Source: Armillaria gallica | Taxonomy: Eukaryota > Basidiomycota > Agaricomycetes > Agaricales > Physalacriaceae | Assembly (NCBI GenBank): GCA_037576215.1 | Contig: JBANDB010000014.1 | Location: 2,294,001-2,358,000, forward strand | Reading direction: 5' to 3' | DNA length: 64,000 nucleotides | Shown: positions 1 to 11,650 of the stretch, one piece after another | Layout: the number at the start of each line of letters is the position of its first letter | Numbering within the stretch: the stretch's first letter is position 1 | The notes under the pieces: generated by a model | What the model was told of the DNA's origin: nothing | What the model saw: only the letters and a program-made list of their open reading frames with translations | The model's database searches: none | Program-made: the position numbers and the translations under genes

Positions 1-1888
1 TCGACCGCATTCTGGACCTTGTATTCCTTCGACTACTGGAAGTCCAAACCGTCAGGTTATTACCATTCATTTTTGGGTCTAAACTCGCTTGATATCAGCT
101 GTGAACGGTTGAACGTCAAGTCGATCACACCTCTCAGAATAAGTCAAAAAGTGTTCAATTTGACACCCTTCCTTTCAAGCTCATCGTAATCCACAATCGC
201 CTCTAGTACCAACAAACACACTCAGTCCTTCAGCGTCGCCTTTGTTGATGCAACTTCTCGGTTGGACTGGTGAGCAATGCAGGGGTTGTTCCATATTGAG
301 ATCGAAGGAGACAGAGAGCCGCTGTCCCATGGGTCGTGGTAGTTCACCGAAGGGTTCCGGAATCCGGACCGGTCAGATAGGCCAGGATTTTTCACTTCGT
401 CCACTCTTTCCGTCTTTCTCGTCACCACGCGCAACCTGGAGGACCTCAGCGCCAATTTTGAGATATATTCAACAGGGAACAGACACCGTCGACGCTACCA
501 TATAGAAGAGATACACCGGGCGGATGGACATGAAAAACGTACGTCACCTTTTCTCTGATTGTGGCGCCGCAATACAACGTCCTTCCACTCATAACGCAGG
601 CCGGCGACTCCATGCATTCTCACATATGCGCCTTGGATCGACCTCGTTTACGTGAAATATGCCTCGATAATTCGCCTCGACGGCACCAGCAATGCTCCCC
701 AAACTGGCGCACTGACGACTGCTATCGCATCTCAGATTTCCACCATATTCGTTTCCATTCAACCACCATCACACCTTCATGTCGGTGTCCTGTCCGCATC
801 CAGGACGCGTAGCCCTCGTCATCAATATCGATCGCCCAAGCCCGGAGATTATATCAGTCAAACTGATAAGCGCGGAGGAGTCGTCTATGATGACTTCGAT
901 GGCGGAATTTGGCTGCGTGGGACTTCTACTCGGAGCATCCATTGACTGGTCCTGCAAACTCAGTTATGCGATCGCCTTCGATTTCGTTGGACGCCCTACG
1001 CTATGCTCCCCACTCGCATACTTTCCACGATGTTGGTGACAGCCGCTCCCCTTTCTTTTCGCCTCCGGCCGACCGTTGTTTATCTCATGCATCCATCCTA
1101 CACCTCGGTATACGTTAGACCAGGAACAACAGAAGTGGGTAGGTAGGTGGAAGTGATAGCTAAAGCAAGTCAATCGACGTTTCAACTGTAATCGTCTTTT
1201 CTTAACTTTCTCGGTTTTACATTCACATTTTCCTGCCTAGCATCCTGTGGAACCTCATTGATCATCTTCCGGCAGGTTCAGAGACAAAAAGGAAGGAGGG
1301 CAAGCGTTGGTTAGCTGGGAGGGTTATTAGGGAAGGAGATCAGCAACGAGAGCGAAGCGGCCAATCAGTAGGGCCATGACTGACGTAGCTGCTATGTGAA
1401 ATTGTTGACTCGCTCGTCTGGTGGAAATGGCATTTCAGATCTATCGACAACGGAAACTCTGTCAATCATGGTCTCAATGTAAGAAAAGCCTCTATTCTGT
1501 GTATCCTCCTTCTCATAATGCGTCCATCAGGATTTGCCATTTGGATATAACAGAGACTGAAAAGTGGAGCGAGGACCACGAGGAACCCGAAGCTGGCATG
1601 ACCAGCTCCTCCGATGCATCCAGCGACCAATTGAAGTGTTTTTCCGACTAGTTAAGGACATACGAGGTGTTCAACGCGTTCATTCATTGTATTAAATAAT
1701 AAAACTGATATTTCAGAGCAAAGCAGAGCGATAAACATGACAGATATGTACACTAAGCATGAGAAAACAAGACGATATCCAAAAAGCTCATACATTGTTG
1801 TGTTTACAGACATTTTCATGACGCATTACTTTTTACACAGAACGACTAAGGAACTGGAGATGAATGATGGAATTTGTTCGCCGCTTAT
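1..1888. other. Leading segment, no supported gene; paralogous to 59070-60142
   Basis: No reading frame here is supported by splice logic or recognisable homology. About 650-830 resembles 59070-59190, and about 1660-1888 resembles 59950-60142, in the same order and orientation. The stretch therefore looks like a duplicated copy of the flank that lies 3' of the family gene at 60143-60902. A 97-codon frame at 652-945 is open across the first block but has no intact counterpart in the other copy, which argues against coding. Confidence 0.5.
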
Positions 1889-2734
1889 CTAATCAAGTTG
1901 ATCGGCCCAGGCTTCCGCGCCGTGTGCCGCGCTGTAGGGATAATCCTGGTGAAATCTCGCGCGCGAGTCCTGGATGTTGACACTGAAGTTATCGTCCTGG
2001 TATTGAACTCCGTAGGAATTCTCCACTTCCGAGTGGGAATGAGCCTCGATCTGAGGGACGGCCAATTGAACAACGGGTTGTGGGGTGGGTGTGAAGATAA
2101 CTGTGTCGCCGTAAGGGTAGGATGGGTTGACGTTAGGAGAGGGAGAGGGCATGTATGCGGGAGTGAATGGGATGTCCGTCGCGTCGCTGGAAAACATGGT
2201 GGTACTGTAATTGGAGGACGGCGTAGTGTTCGGGGAGAATGGGCTATTGGCGTAGTTAGAATAGCTGCTCGACGTGGCACTGGGAGGAGGACCATCATTG
2301 TCTGCATTGAAATAGTCCAAGACAGTCCACGGCTCCGGAAGTTGATACGGATTATAGGTAGCGGCGTGCTCGCAAAATCGGGCTCCACAGGTACAAAATT
2401 ACATCAGGCGCGTCTACCGCGCAAGTTACCATGAGTTCGGGATATTGCGTAAGTGGAGAGCAGCATACCTTCTGGGCATATGCCGCGCATTGGTTCGCGG
2501 GATAACGATTGACGACGGTCGAGACATAGTCGGTATGGGCATGAATACCGTGTTCACACAGGCCGCAGATGTCCTGGGAGAGCATAAGCACGAGAATATA
2601 GGTGAAGGTGAATGAGAGCCTACCTGGTCTAGCAGGGGCGACTCGGGAGGGAAGAACTACAGACACTGACAAGGCTGGCTGTTGTCAGTGACATGGATGC
2701 ACCGTCCTCTAGATGGCAAGACGATTGAAGACAT
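1889..2734 (-). pseudogene. Broken copy of the CGHG Cys/His family
   Basis: This is a three-exon family member in the same layout as its paralogues: exon 1 2624-2734, intron 2574-2623 (GT-AG), exon 2 2469-2573, then a third exon from about 2399 to 1889. Exon 1 has an in-frame TAG at 2657-2659 where paralogues have TGG (Trp). The 3' splice acceptor before exon 3 is gone (the usual CAG reads ATG), and a TAA follows. In exon 2 the invariant CGHG reads CEHG. The tail stops early, at AWADQLD, because of an insertion compared with the copy at 60143, whose AWAD motif continues further. Its closest relative is that copy. With three independent lesions I call it a pseudogene. The tail frame alone (143 codons) is still open. 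Confidence 0.85.
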
Positions 2735-2800
2735 AGTGGGTGCGGGACTGAGTGCAACGCCAGCAGGAGAGGAGGCAATAGAGATTCGGTTTGTCTCGGT

Positions 2801-2816
2801 GCATTTTTAAAGGTCC
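2801..2816 (-). promoter_or_regulatory. TATA-like core promoter of the broken family copy
   Basis: On the minus strand the sequence reads GGACCTTTAAAAATGC, about 70 nt upstream of the ATG at 2734. Nearly the same string stands in the same place upstream of the copies at 8491, 55895 and 60143, and in weaker form at 30286 and 49849. The TTTAAAA core would serve as a TATA element. This is inferred from conservation and spacing. Confidence 0.5.
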
Positions 2817-3076
2817 AAGTGGCTGTAGGGAAAGTAAAATTGGGGGCAAGATGATTTGAACAAGTGGTGGGAAGCTTATAGAAAAGGCGGCAGATTATTT
2901 GATACCCGTGTGTTCCAAGACCTTCTTCTACGGTTCCGTGCCTGGCTCCCTTCCGTAATGCCTCTTTGGGGCTTGTCCGATGAGGCAGATTTCCTCTTGA
3001 AAGTGGGATGACACCTCTCCAATGTATTCTGTTGACACGACCCTATACAGACACAAACTTGCTCAAGCGCTCAAGC

Positions 3077-4292
3077 CCAGTCAAAAGTCTGGAGACGTGG
3101 GTGGACGACCATAGATCTTCATCGATTCATCCATGGGCGTCGGTAGTCATCGATAAATGGGGCATTTCATGGCCTTTGAATTGATGCCTATTGATGATCA
3201 TATACCCTTATTGATGTTCATCTGTACGCATCTATAGGCATCCATATAATGAATACATTTTCTCCGCTACAGTACGTACACATCCAAGTTCACCGCCCTG
3301 GTCCTTTCCGCCAACAGACTCCATCCCCGCAACATTGGTGTCGCATAGTGGCATAGCATCCAATCCGTCCATGTAGAGTGCGCACTGGTAGAGCCTGACA
3401 GCAGATATAATCAATGTTGGGGACAAAAGATTGTGGATTCCCGCATACATACCATAGTAGATTGTGCAGGCAGGTATGGACACCGTGATATAAAGGTACC
3501 GGAAAGCCGAAATCTGGTGCGAGGGCGTAGGCAGTAATAAAGGCGACAAGTGCAAACGGTGCAAATTCAGGACACGTCGCGGCTACACTGAAAAAGAAGG
3601 TGAGAGAATGGATAAGAAACAAACAAAGCACTCGCCTGATACGCGTCACGTCGTTCCCTTCTGTTCCGCCCCATATACCTGCATATATGCGCCAGTCGTG
3701 GCGCAAATAAGTGATTTTCCTGCCTATATGAGCTCTGGAGATCGTTCTGAGCAAGAAAATAAGAATAGTCAGAGCGTTGGAAACAGCGTGTGTAATATAC
3801 CTTTCTCCCCGAATTTACGAAAATTACGATGAAAGCAGTGCATTATCGGTGGCCTATGGTGATAGAAGCCGCATATAGCGCATTGCACGACAGAAGTGGC
3901 GACCAGAAGGCGAGAAGACAGGGAAAAGAGACTCGGCGTGAACCGAAGTAGTGGTGATGGTGGTGGTAAGAGGGAAAGGATGGGCGTGGGAATTCTGATT
4001 TGGACTTGCTCATGATCTACGCGCAGCGGCATTATGCAGCTCTAGCATCATGGAAATAGCATTACGAGCAGCCAGACTTTCGGGTACAATGAATGTGCAT
4101 GCCAGGAACGATTTTAAAGGAGTCGCAAACAGACTTAAGTCCGGCACTTGTATGGTACGTGTTGGGTGCGTGCTTCATTCTCATTGTATTCATGACGACG
4201 GCGTCGATAGACATCAACTGACATATATAGGTAGATAATATATCGATACACGTCCCTGACCGTCTCCAGACGTCTCCAGACTTTTGACTGGG
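3077..4292. mobile_element. Non-autonomous hAT-like element, 1.2 kb, with 8-bp target duplication
   Basis: The two ends are inverted copies: the left starts CCAGTCAAAAGTCTGGAGAC, and the right end is its reverse complement for about 22 bp. The direct repeat GCTCAAGC flanks it at 3069-3076 and 4293-4300. An 8-bp duplication with ends close to CAG fits hAT-type transposition. The inside has no transposase. It has a broken-looking minus-strand reading frame (3290-3754) rich in hydrophobic residues and with plausible GT-AG introns, which could be captured host sequence. The superfamily assignment rests only on duplication length and terminal bases. Confidence 0.65.
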
Positions 4293-4300
4293 GCTCAAGC

Positions 4301-5309
4301 GTTAAACGTTAAACGTTACTGTAACGTTCAAAGGTTGACGTTCATATTCCAATTACCTACCGCCTACCAGCTGCCACACCTGATGGCAGTATGATGGCTA
4401 GCAGGAGGGCTACGAGGTCGCTCGTGCAGGCCCGCACCATGATACCAGTATGCGTACATCAATTGCGGTCGCTTCCAGTCGTTGTTGTCTTTCCACCAGC
4501 TCCGTTCCTTACCCACGCTTCATTCGTTCGTCTCGTCTCTGCCAAAGCTCCACGAATTCTGTTCATTCTTTCAAGTTTCCAGAATTGATTTCACCTCAAA
4601 AGGCTCCGACTCTTTGATCCGCCCTCTCGGTAAGTTTACTCAGCTGTTGCTAGCGATGGACCTCATCTTTCTATCACTGTCAGGATCTTTTCGTGAAATT
4701 GCCCGCCATACGCTCGTCTCCTCTCATCGGCACATGACGTGAGATCTCGAAGAAAGCTGCACACTCTCTCGAGTCTCTCCTCATGGAACCCTGCCTCCCC
4801 GGTCATGATCATGTACAATCTACACAACCTCCCACGCCATCATTATCCGAATATAGTCCCCATCAAGACCTCACATATCGGAACACCGTCTTTCACTGGA
4901 AATTCCTCTACAACGGCTATGGAGGGTATGGGCGACATAAGTTGCAGACTAGGTCGGAGGGAGGATGCTTGATGCTTGATACCGCCGGTATCCGATGCTT
5001 CGTTTTCACGAGCAAGGCATCGTCGCCCATATATGCCCTTCCGATTTTTTCTTCCCTTCAATCGTTACAGAGATTGGGAGGAATTAACTTCCCTTATCCT
5101 CGCTCGTTCGTCTTCCGTCCCAACACTCTCTATTTTTTCTCTTCCAGGATCTCATCTTGCTTCAAGCCATCCACTGACAACTGTAGTTGCTTTCCATGCA
5201 GAATAGGCTGTCAACCCATCAGCATCACACCCAGCTCTACCCTGCCATTTCTCGCGACCTCTCTTCTCTGCTTCGCGTAGGACAGCATCTGTTATCGACG
5301 AATTCTAAT
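4301..5309. other. Intergenic, no supported gene
   Basis: Nothing recognisable. A short stretch at about 4301-4345 has overlapping palindromic repeats of AACGTT type. A 165-codon plus frame at 4783-5280 is open but shows no motif and no counterpart in the inverted copy beyond position 5310, so I do not call it. Confidence 0.4.
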
Positions 5310-5889
5310 AGCCATGTAGGCGGCCAAACTCTCTATTTTACCACTACGTGCTCAACACCGGCAGTATACTTGTCAGCGTTGGTTTCGAAGGAGCCAAGTC
5401 CTCTATCTACGCATTTGCGCTGCCAACCCCGGTTTGGAGACATCACACGAGTTCGCTGGACTTGGAATTGGACATTTACCTGGCGATGGCACAGGCGCAT
5501 GTCTGTCCTGTGGATCATCCTTCTTTATTGGATGAAAACGGTTAACAAGGAACAACTCCGCCCACCTTCCGGTCCTCCAAGAAAAGACCTGAAAAGACTA
5601 ACAGTGCTCCGAGTCTACATGTCCACGCAGACGACAGCCCCAGCCACCCATCATTCGTTGAATGAACCTTGGGATTCATTTGACCCACAGCGACAGATAT
5701 CATCCTCTGGGTCATGGCAGTCCAGCATTTTCGAAGTCCATCGAGGCGATCCGACTCGAAGTCCTTTCGACTAATCACCATCTTACCCTCTGATGTGACA
5801 AAATCTCCTACATGTTCCGGTGAGGTATGTTCGAAACTTCGACGTCTGTCGCTGCGTTTCTCTCGCTGATGACCTGCTCCAAGAAACAC

Positions 5890-6050
5890 TGGATTGTGTG
5901 GATGGCGCTACTTTCGTGTATGTCTGTTGTCGACAGTGCTATCCTCCGCCCCCATATACAGAGTATTGTCGATTCCGTCTTGACGCCTCAAACACGCGTA
6001 CATGCACGGCGCTTCTGGACGACCTTCCCTTGTTTGCAATGTGTATCGTT
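5890..6050 (+). pseudogene. Relic of exons 2-3 of the CGHG family
   Basis: The stretch lines up with the better preserved relic at 58061-58261 (inverted copy) and, through it, with the copy at 26734-27443. The exon 3 signature is degraded to TRTCTALLDDLP at about 5997-6032, where the relatives have ECTC(T/M)ALL. The exon 2 region has lost the CGHG block and most Cys/His. No intact frame links the parts. A different frame (5827-6201) is open and hydrophobic but does not match the family reading frame. Confidence 0.5.
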
Positions 6051-6750
6051 GAACGTTCACTTGTTACTCTACCTTATAGCCTTGATTCTATTCAATACGT
6101 TGCACCGCCTTCTACATGTCCCGATCTTGCCTGTCTCAGATCTCTCCAGTGAGCTCTCACAAAATCAAAACTCTGAAGATTGGGACCCAAGTTCGCCATA
6201 ATGACCCCGGGAACGCAAATCCAACGAATACTCCCATAATTGCCGGGAAATGCAGCGGTCGATCCTAGGGGGACAGGACAGCCTGTCCTCATAAAGACTT
6301 CTGTAGAGGCATCCGTGTGCTAGTTCTCTGGCACGCGGGTGGTCGATGCTGCTAACCACTGATAATCCTGGTCAGTGGAGGTGCGCGAGCTCGCCTCGAC
6401 GGGGATGATGTCTTGGTTGACTGACCCGTCGGTCTCGAAGCGTGTCTGGAAGGATTCGGAGGGCGGCTTGTGTCTTTTCCATTTCCGGAATGCGAAAGCA
6501 GATGAGGATCTGGATGCGAGGCAGACGATCGTCTCTCCACTGCGACCACCTTCCCCTCCTCAGTAAGTCTAGAGTAGCCTAATCAGGAAAGGTGGTGCGC
6601 ATATCACGAATAGATATCGAATCACGCGAGAGAAATGGTCGATCAGGAGACGTTGAACGAGCAAAAGTGAGTGTTCCTTCTTGTTGCCGCTGAATTTGAA
6701 ATCTCCAAGCGGTGAATACCTCTTTGGGATCGGATACTGGGTTTACTTCC

Positions 6751-7869
6751 GCTGTCCGTATGCAAAAATTTGACTCTGGATCTAGATAGTATGAAGCTAA
6801 AGAATGTATAATTTGAAATACAAGTATAATTTAAGAATTCAAACGAGTACGAGTCATAGTAGAGATCATCCTGTGGAGCCGCAGGTAGAGAAAATTGAAA
6901 AACAGACTGTCGACGTCATTTTTGATCTCCCTGGGAGCTGTGCACCGTAATTCCAGAGGCGACATTGACAGGATGGAGGCACGTCCGAGGCGCGCCCTCG
7001 ACGTATTTCGGGTCGAATCTCTGCCGCTTCCTCGCGAACGCGACTCCTATACGAATAATAAGCGCTCTCTAACAGACGATCGAGCCTGGCTCGTTCTCTT
7101 TTGCCGACTTGGGTTCAGCGTGGCCTCGCGACCGCCTCAAACATTTATCCAGCTTGCCTGTATGCCATCAGCCATTCGGAAAGGCTGAGGAACGGAGAAA
7201 CGCACCTGTGACTACTTTCACATTGCTTGTTACCTCCTTCGCCCTCGCCAATCTTCCCGTGACCGCCTCCATCTCTTTCCTGTACACATCTTTGCTTTGC
7301 GTGACGAAGCCGCCTCTCCGACCAATAAGAAGATTCCAGGAAGACACGATAGCTTGTCATAACTATAAGCAAACGTGTAACAGACAAGGCAAACCGAAAA
7401 ACACTGACCTTTGGTTCCGAGATGTCCTAGCATTTATCGTTGAATTTGAAGAAGTCGGTAAATGTTATTCATATTCATCCCGCTTTGCCTAAGGAAGGTT
7501 CCCGCAATGCTTTCTTGACGCGAAGAAGTTCGATTCACAACCTTTTGCATTCCGATGAATACATAAAAAGCAGAGAAGGATGTGCTACTTACCTTGAGAC
7601 TACGACGAGAACAAAATATATTTGTTCCGTCAGACGAACGAGCCGGTCATACGACGGTAGCCAGCCAGACTCTACTGTCATCACTACCAACCGTCCGACT
7701 TTTTTCTTCCATTCCATATTGCTGTTGCTCCCTCAAGCTTGGTCTACAGTCGTCATCTTAGCATGGCCCCACTTTCCAGACAGCAGTAGCGCTATGGTTT
7801 GGAGGCCATTTGATCGAAGCGTAATCTCAATGCCCACCGTCGTCGTAGGGAGATGCTGATGAATCGGGG
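6751..7869. other. 1.1-kb stretch unique to the left duplication arm, no supported gene
   Basis: This stretch interrupts the alignment between the two arms of the inverted duplication. I found neither inverted ends nor a clear target duplication, so it could be an insertion here or a deletion in the right arm. The frames inside (for example 7109-7492 plus) carry no recognisable motif. 6780-6860 is AT-rich. Confidence 0.35.
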
Positions 7870-8490
7870 TTGCGCGCGATGACATCCAGCATAAACGGTA
7901 GAGTAGCAGGGGAGAAAGGATTATGTCGGGCGATGGTCATGATGGGTAAGAGGGAGAGACGTTCGGACTTTGCCGGCCTTGATCCTGTAGGGGTTCTGAT
8001 GATGCGGAATGTTGGAAAGAAATGTATATGATCTGTATATCCTTGTTAACGGTCCTTCCTTAGTAGTAAATTTGAACTACCAATCAATGATAATAATTCG
8101 ATTTCAAAGCAATAGAGGACAGACAAACAACGACAAGCTAAAGCAACGAAGGTGATAGATATATCCTACATAGACCAAAGTGTATATCCCGATAGAACCG
8201 ATAGCAAATACAACAAAGAAAAGAAAATGAATCGTAGGCATAGCGGGGCCAAAAACAGTATCAAGAGTGAATCGAGAACGTTAGAAACTGGGATCCTGCA
8301 TTGAAGTGATGATTGGAAAGAGAAGAGCGGAGAGTATAAATAGAAAGCGGAATACGGAGTGCATATAATCAATCGTCAGGAATCGATTGAGGATCGAATG
8401 TCGAGAATCATGGTGTAGAAAACATGAGGGATGGTGACAATCGGAGGGATAGAAGAAGTGATAAGACGCGAATTGCAACGTCTGTGTGGA

Positions 8491-9308
8491 TCAAGCGCCG
8501 TATGAGCCTGACCAGTCTTCAGAGGGCTCAGAGTACATCGCATTCCCATAATCCTGGGATTCGAAACTCTCATTCGTCGCGCCATCCTCTGATGGACCAG
8601 CATAGGGAGAGTGAACAATATAGTTCAGATGCTGAGCGAAGTAATCATCTGGGCTGTAGCCTAGGGTCTGAGTGGTATTGGGTTCGATAGCGGGTGAGTT
8701 GCTACTGCTGGCAGAAGGAGAGGAAGAGGGTGCAGGAGTGAGAGACATGTTCCTCGCGTCGTCGGACAGAATAGCAGTGTTGTACTCGGAGGACATGGTG
8801 TTCAGGGAGAATAAACTATTGGCGAAGTTGAAATAGCTGCTCGCGGTGGCACTAGGAGAGGATCCATCATCGTCTGCATTGAAATAGCGCAGAACAGACC
8901 ACGGCTCTGGGATACGATACGAATTATAGGTACCCATGTGCTCGCAAAATTGGGCTCCACAGGTACAAAACTGCAACAGATGTGTCTACCGCACAAGTCA
9001 TCGTGAGTTCGAGATACGGCGCGTAGTAGTGGAGAGTAGCATACCTGTTGGGCATACGCGGCGCATTGATTCGCGGGATAATGATTGACGACGATCGAAA
9101 CATAGTCGGCATGGGCGTGAATACCGTGTCCACACAGGCCGCAGACGAGCTGGGAGACTGAGCACAAGAAGATGGATAAAAGGGAATGGGAGCCTACCTG
9201 GTCTAGCAGGGGCGACTCGGGAGGGAAGAACCACTGGCATTGACAGGGCTGACTGTCGTCAGTGATCTGGATGCACTGTCCTCTGGACGGCAAGAAGACT
9301 GAAGACAT
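8491..9308 (-). CDS. CGHG Cys/His family protein, intact, 231 aa predicted
   Basis: Exons are 9198-9308, 9045-9149 and 8491-8970, separated by GT-AG introns of 48 and 74 nt, both in phase 0. The ATG at 9308 is the start shared with paralogues (MSSVFLPSRGQC). Exon 1 gives RGQC and CQC. Exon 2 gives CGLCGHGIHAHADY and CAAYAQQ. Exon 3 gives CTCGAQFCEH, then about 140 residues rich in Ser, Asn, Thr and Pro, ending near NAMYSE. No signal peptide or membrane segment is visible. The spacing of nine Cys and several His in the first 90 residues suggests metal binding, which is inference. Its closest relatives are the copies at 49849 and 55895, including their 3' flanks. It forms part of the left arm of the inverted duplication. 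Function unknown. Confidence 0.75.
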
Positions 9309-9370
9309 CGAGGGTGAGGCACTGAGTGCAATCCCAGGAGGAGAGAAGGTGATAGAGATTTGAGTCTGTC

Positions 9371-9386
9371 ATGGCGCATTTTAAGG
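9371..9386 (-). promoter_or_regulatory. TATA-like core promoter of the 8491-9308 gene
   Basis: The minus strand reads CCTTAAAATGCGCCATGA about 65-75 nt upstream of the ATG. It matches the conserved upstream block of the copies at 55895 and 49849. Confidence 0.5.
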
Positions 9387-10651
9387 CAGTGGATGCTAAT
9401 AATAGTTCGAAGTCACCGCGTGTAAATCCCAATGCGGAAGTTGGAGGGCACAGCCACCTTCACTTTCATTCTTCCCTTTCCCCCACCTCCCTCACCTAGT
9501 CTGACTCACCAACCGTCGCATTCGTCACAGAGTCAGGTCACGTGTGTATATGACGTCATGTTTTTGGAAGGGAATGTCTTAGTCTAAGTCTACGCGATCC
9601 GTGTAGCGACGCGTCCCGCGCCGGTCCCCGATTCTTTCCATTTGTTTCAACCTCCAAATCTCAGAGTGAAGGAACAACTTCAAGCACAAGCTGAAGGATT
9701 CCTGACTATTCAGCATCATCATTGTAATTTTTGTCACGATACCAGGATATATAAAGTACTTTAGAATATTCTAGATATACGCGAGCTCTAGTATCTGATT
9801 CCCATTGCTACTAAGCATAGTCACGACATTTTCTGCTGGCGACCTCCGAGCTGGAACAATAAGCAGGTAATAAGTATGAACATTCATGGCAAATTCCAGG
9901 TGGAAAAATACAGCGACCGCGGATGACTTGTGAACGATCTAGACATAGAAAACAGTAGAAACCTGAGTAAAGACAAAGACTCATGCACCTGGCTCGAAAA
10001 AGACTCACCAGCTCGCATTTTCTCGCCAAGGCTACAGAAGCAGCCATGTAACTGAGGTAAGTAGAGAAACACTGGCCTAACCACTCTGACAGTAGCAAAC
10101 GCGGAGCAATGAAAGTGTGGACAATACAATGCATCACATTAGACAGGGTCTTGCCACAACACGCTCGCCATAGCCATCTTCACAATCAAATATGGGAACA
10201 GTATTGCACAAGAGCCTTACCAGAAACATACTTAGCAAGAGTACTAGTATAATTTTACAATCAAAAATTTTCAGGCAGCATCGAATGACAAGTTCAAGGA
10301 AGTTTCCACAATTAAAAATGACAAAATTCGAGCCGGGCTGAACTGCTCATGCCCACGCATGGCTGAGAGTGTTAGATGATGTCGCAAGAAGAAGAGGAGT
10401 GTAGTCGTTGTATGAAATCTGCGGTGTTCGCTATGTACCTTGACTTTTGGTGTGCAGACTTTGGAACAGTGACTCTTGGGGTAGTGGGCCTTTTGCAGAA
10501 TGAACGGATGCTCTGTTTCTCAGTGGCAAGCGACGAGTGATTTGCAGAGGCCTGCCTCCTTAGTCGCTTGCTGCCATGGGGAAGAACATCATCAGCGTCG
10601 GATGGAAGCAGACACAGAGCCGAGCCAGTATAAATGCCTGGGACGCGTAAG
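9387..10651. other. Upstream flank of the family gene, no supported coding gene
   Basis: 9638-9920 is a diverged direct copy of 61161-61420, which lies upstream of the family gene at 60143-60902, so the duplicated unit extends beyond the promoter. A perfect palindrome TGACGTCA (CRE/ATF-type site) is at 9551-9558, next to a CACGTG box at 9540-9545. A TATAAAT at 10629-10635 could be a plus-strand promoter interrupted by the next element. The remaining frames show no motif. Confidence 0.4.
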
Positions 10652-11202
10652 GCAGGGCTAAAAAATGGGTATTAATTAACATCGGTTTATTAACACTGTT
10701 ATTAACACGTTAATAACAAGTTAATAACAGGGTACCCCAACACACCTTGTGAATAAAGGTGAATAATCGAGCTTGGCCAGGCCTGTGACCGCCGCGCTGT
10801 TCCACTCTGCCAGGCACAAAAGCGGTACTCCTTTTTCATCACCCTTCGCTATACGGTCAAACTCGAAAAACATGAATCTTGATGCTTCTTCCTCCGAAGC
10901 AGATGCTGCTTGGGTGCTGCACACAGTTGGCGGAGTTTCCGATTTGATGGAGTTGTAAACAGCATTGGCAGACACGTCGAGAGCGACTGAAAAAGATCAA
11001 TTGAGCCCGGATGTATGAGTGGTTTTGGATTTTTTAACTGACCTTTTGTGATTAGCTTGTTAAAAATCTCTTTTTTCACCTGTTATTCACATTATTTCGT
11101 GAGAAAGTTATTGACTGTTAATAACCTAGTGAATAAATGTCCCCTCGTGGCCCAATGTTAAATAACATGTTATTAACAGGACTGGGGATTATTAGCCCTA
11201 CC
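10652..11202. mobile_element. Putative AT-rich element with imperfect inverted ends and TTAATAAC repeats
   Basis: The ends read GGCAGGGCTAAAAAAT on the left and, in reverse complement, GGTAGGGCTAATAAT on the right. Next to both ends are clusters of TTATTAAC/GTTAATAAC repeats, three or more per side. I could not find a matching target duplication, so the element call is weak. The CAGGGCTAA type end resembles the TAGGGCTG end of the element at 11651-12182. Confidence 0.4.
10721..11079 (-). pseudogene. Gene fragment with one intron inside the AT-rich element
   Basis: On the minus strand an exon ending at 11043 (VKKEIFNKLITK) joins an exon at 10721-10986 across a plausible 56-nt intron (GTCAGT...TTTTTCAG, 10987-11042). 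Together they read through to a stop without interruption, in a hydrophilic, ordinary-looking composition. There is no convincing start upstream and I do not recognise the protein. It may be a host gene piece carried by the surrounding repeat, or a chance frame. Confidence 0.25.
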
Positions 11203-11642
11203 TGGCCCCGGACATGCTACAGAGCAGCAAGAGTGTTCAACTGGAAACATAGTCCACTGGCGTCACTTTGCCCTAGAGGACGATATAAGAATCAGCAAGA
11301 AACACAACAAAGCGACAAAACAAATGGAGCATACCTAAATGAACAAAACACAATATGAGGTTCATGTTGAGTCGAAGTGCAACACCAATGAATCATAGGG
11401 AGTGTACACTAAAGGGAACCTGTTTTATAAGAGCAAATCTCGCCAACAGGCGACTCCGCCGTGAGACGTCTCAGTGGGATGAAGTACAAATCACTCATCA
11501 ATGCGGAATACAGTCCCAGTACCGAATATATCAGATAACAGGGAAGGTCATAGTGTACATATTTGACTGTAGTGAAGCCAAAGTTTTACCAATGTCAACG
11601 ACGTGTGTAATTATGCACAAGTAGATTCTCGACATTGTTCCA
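11203..11642. other. Intergenic, no supported gene
   Basis: Only short frames occur (longest 89 codons, 11355-11624 plus), with no motif or paralogue in the window. Confidence 0.4.
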
Positions 11643-11650
11643 GCATGAAT

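Larger units (their letters stand above)
5310..9310 (+). repeat. Left arm of a large inverted duplication
   Basis: Read in reverse complement, 5310-6750 and 7870-9310 match 57370-58535 and 55895-57330 in one continuous order. The match includes a family gene (8491-9308 against 55895-56694), its 3' flank, and the relic at 5890-6050. About 1.1 kb (6751-7869) is present only in this arm. The arms are diverged by many substitutions and small indels, so the duplication is old compared with the LTR retrotransposon. Confidence 0.75.

Noticed and set aside
1874..2434. 186-codon plus-strand frame and a second minus frame over the 1889 copy
   Set aside because: Both are shadows of the family exon 3, whose own frame matches paralogues.
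10640..11210. An 8-bp target duplication for the 10652-11202 element
   Set aside because: The flanking bases on the two sides do not match in any register I tried.
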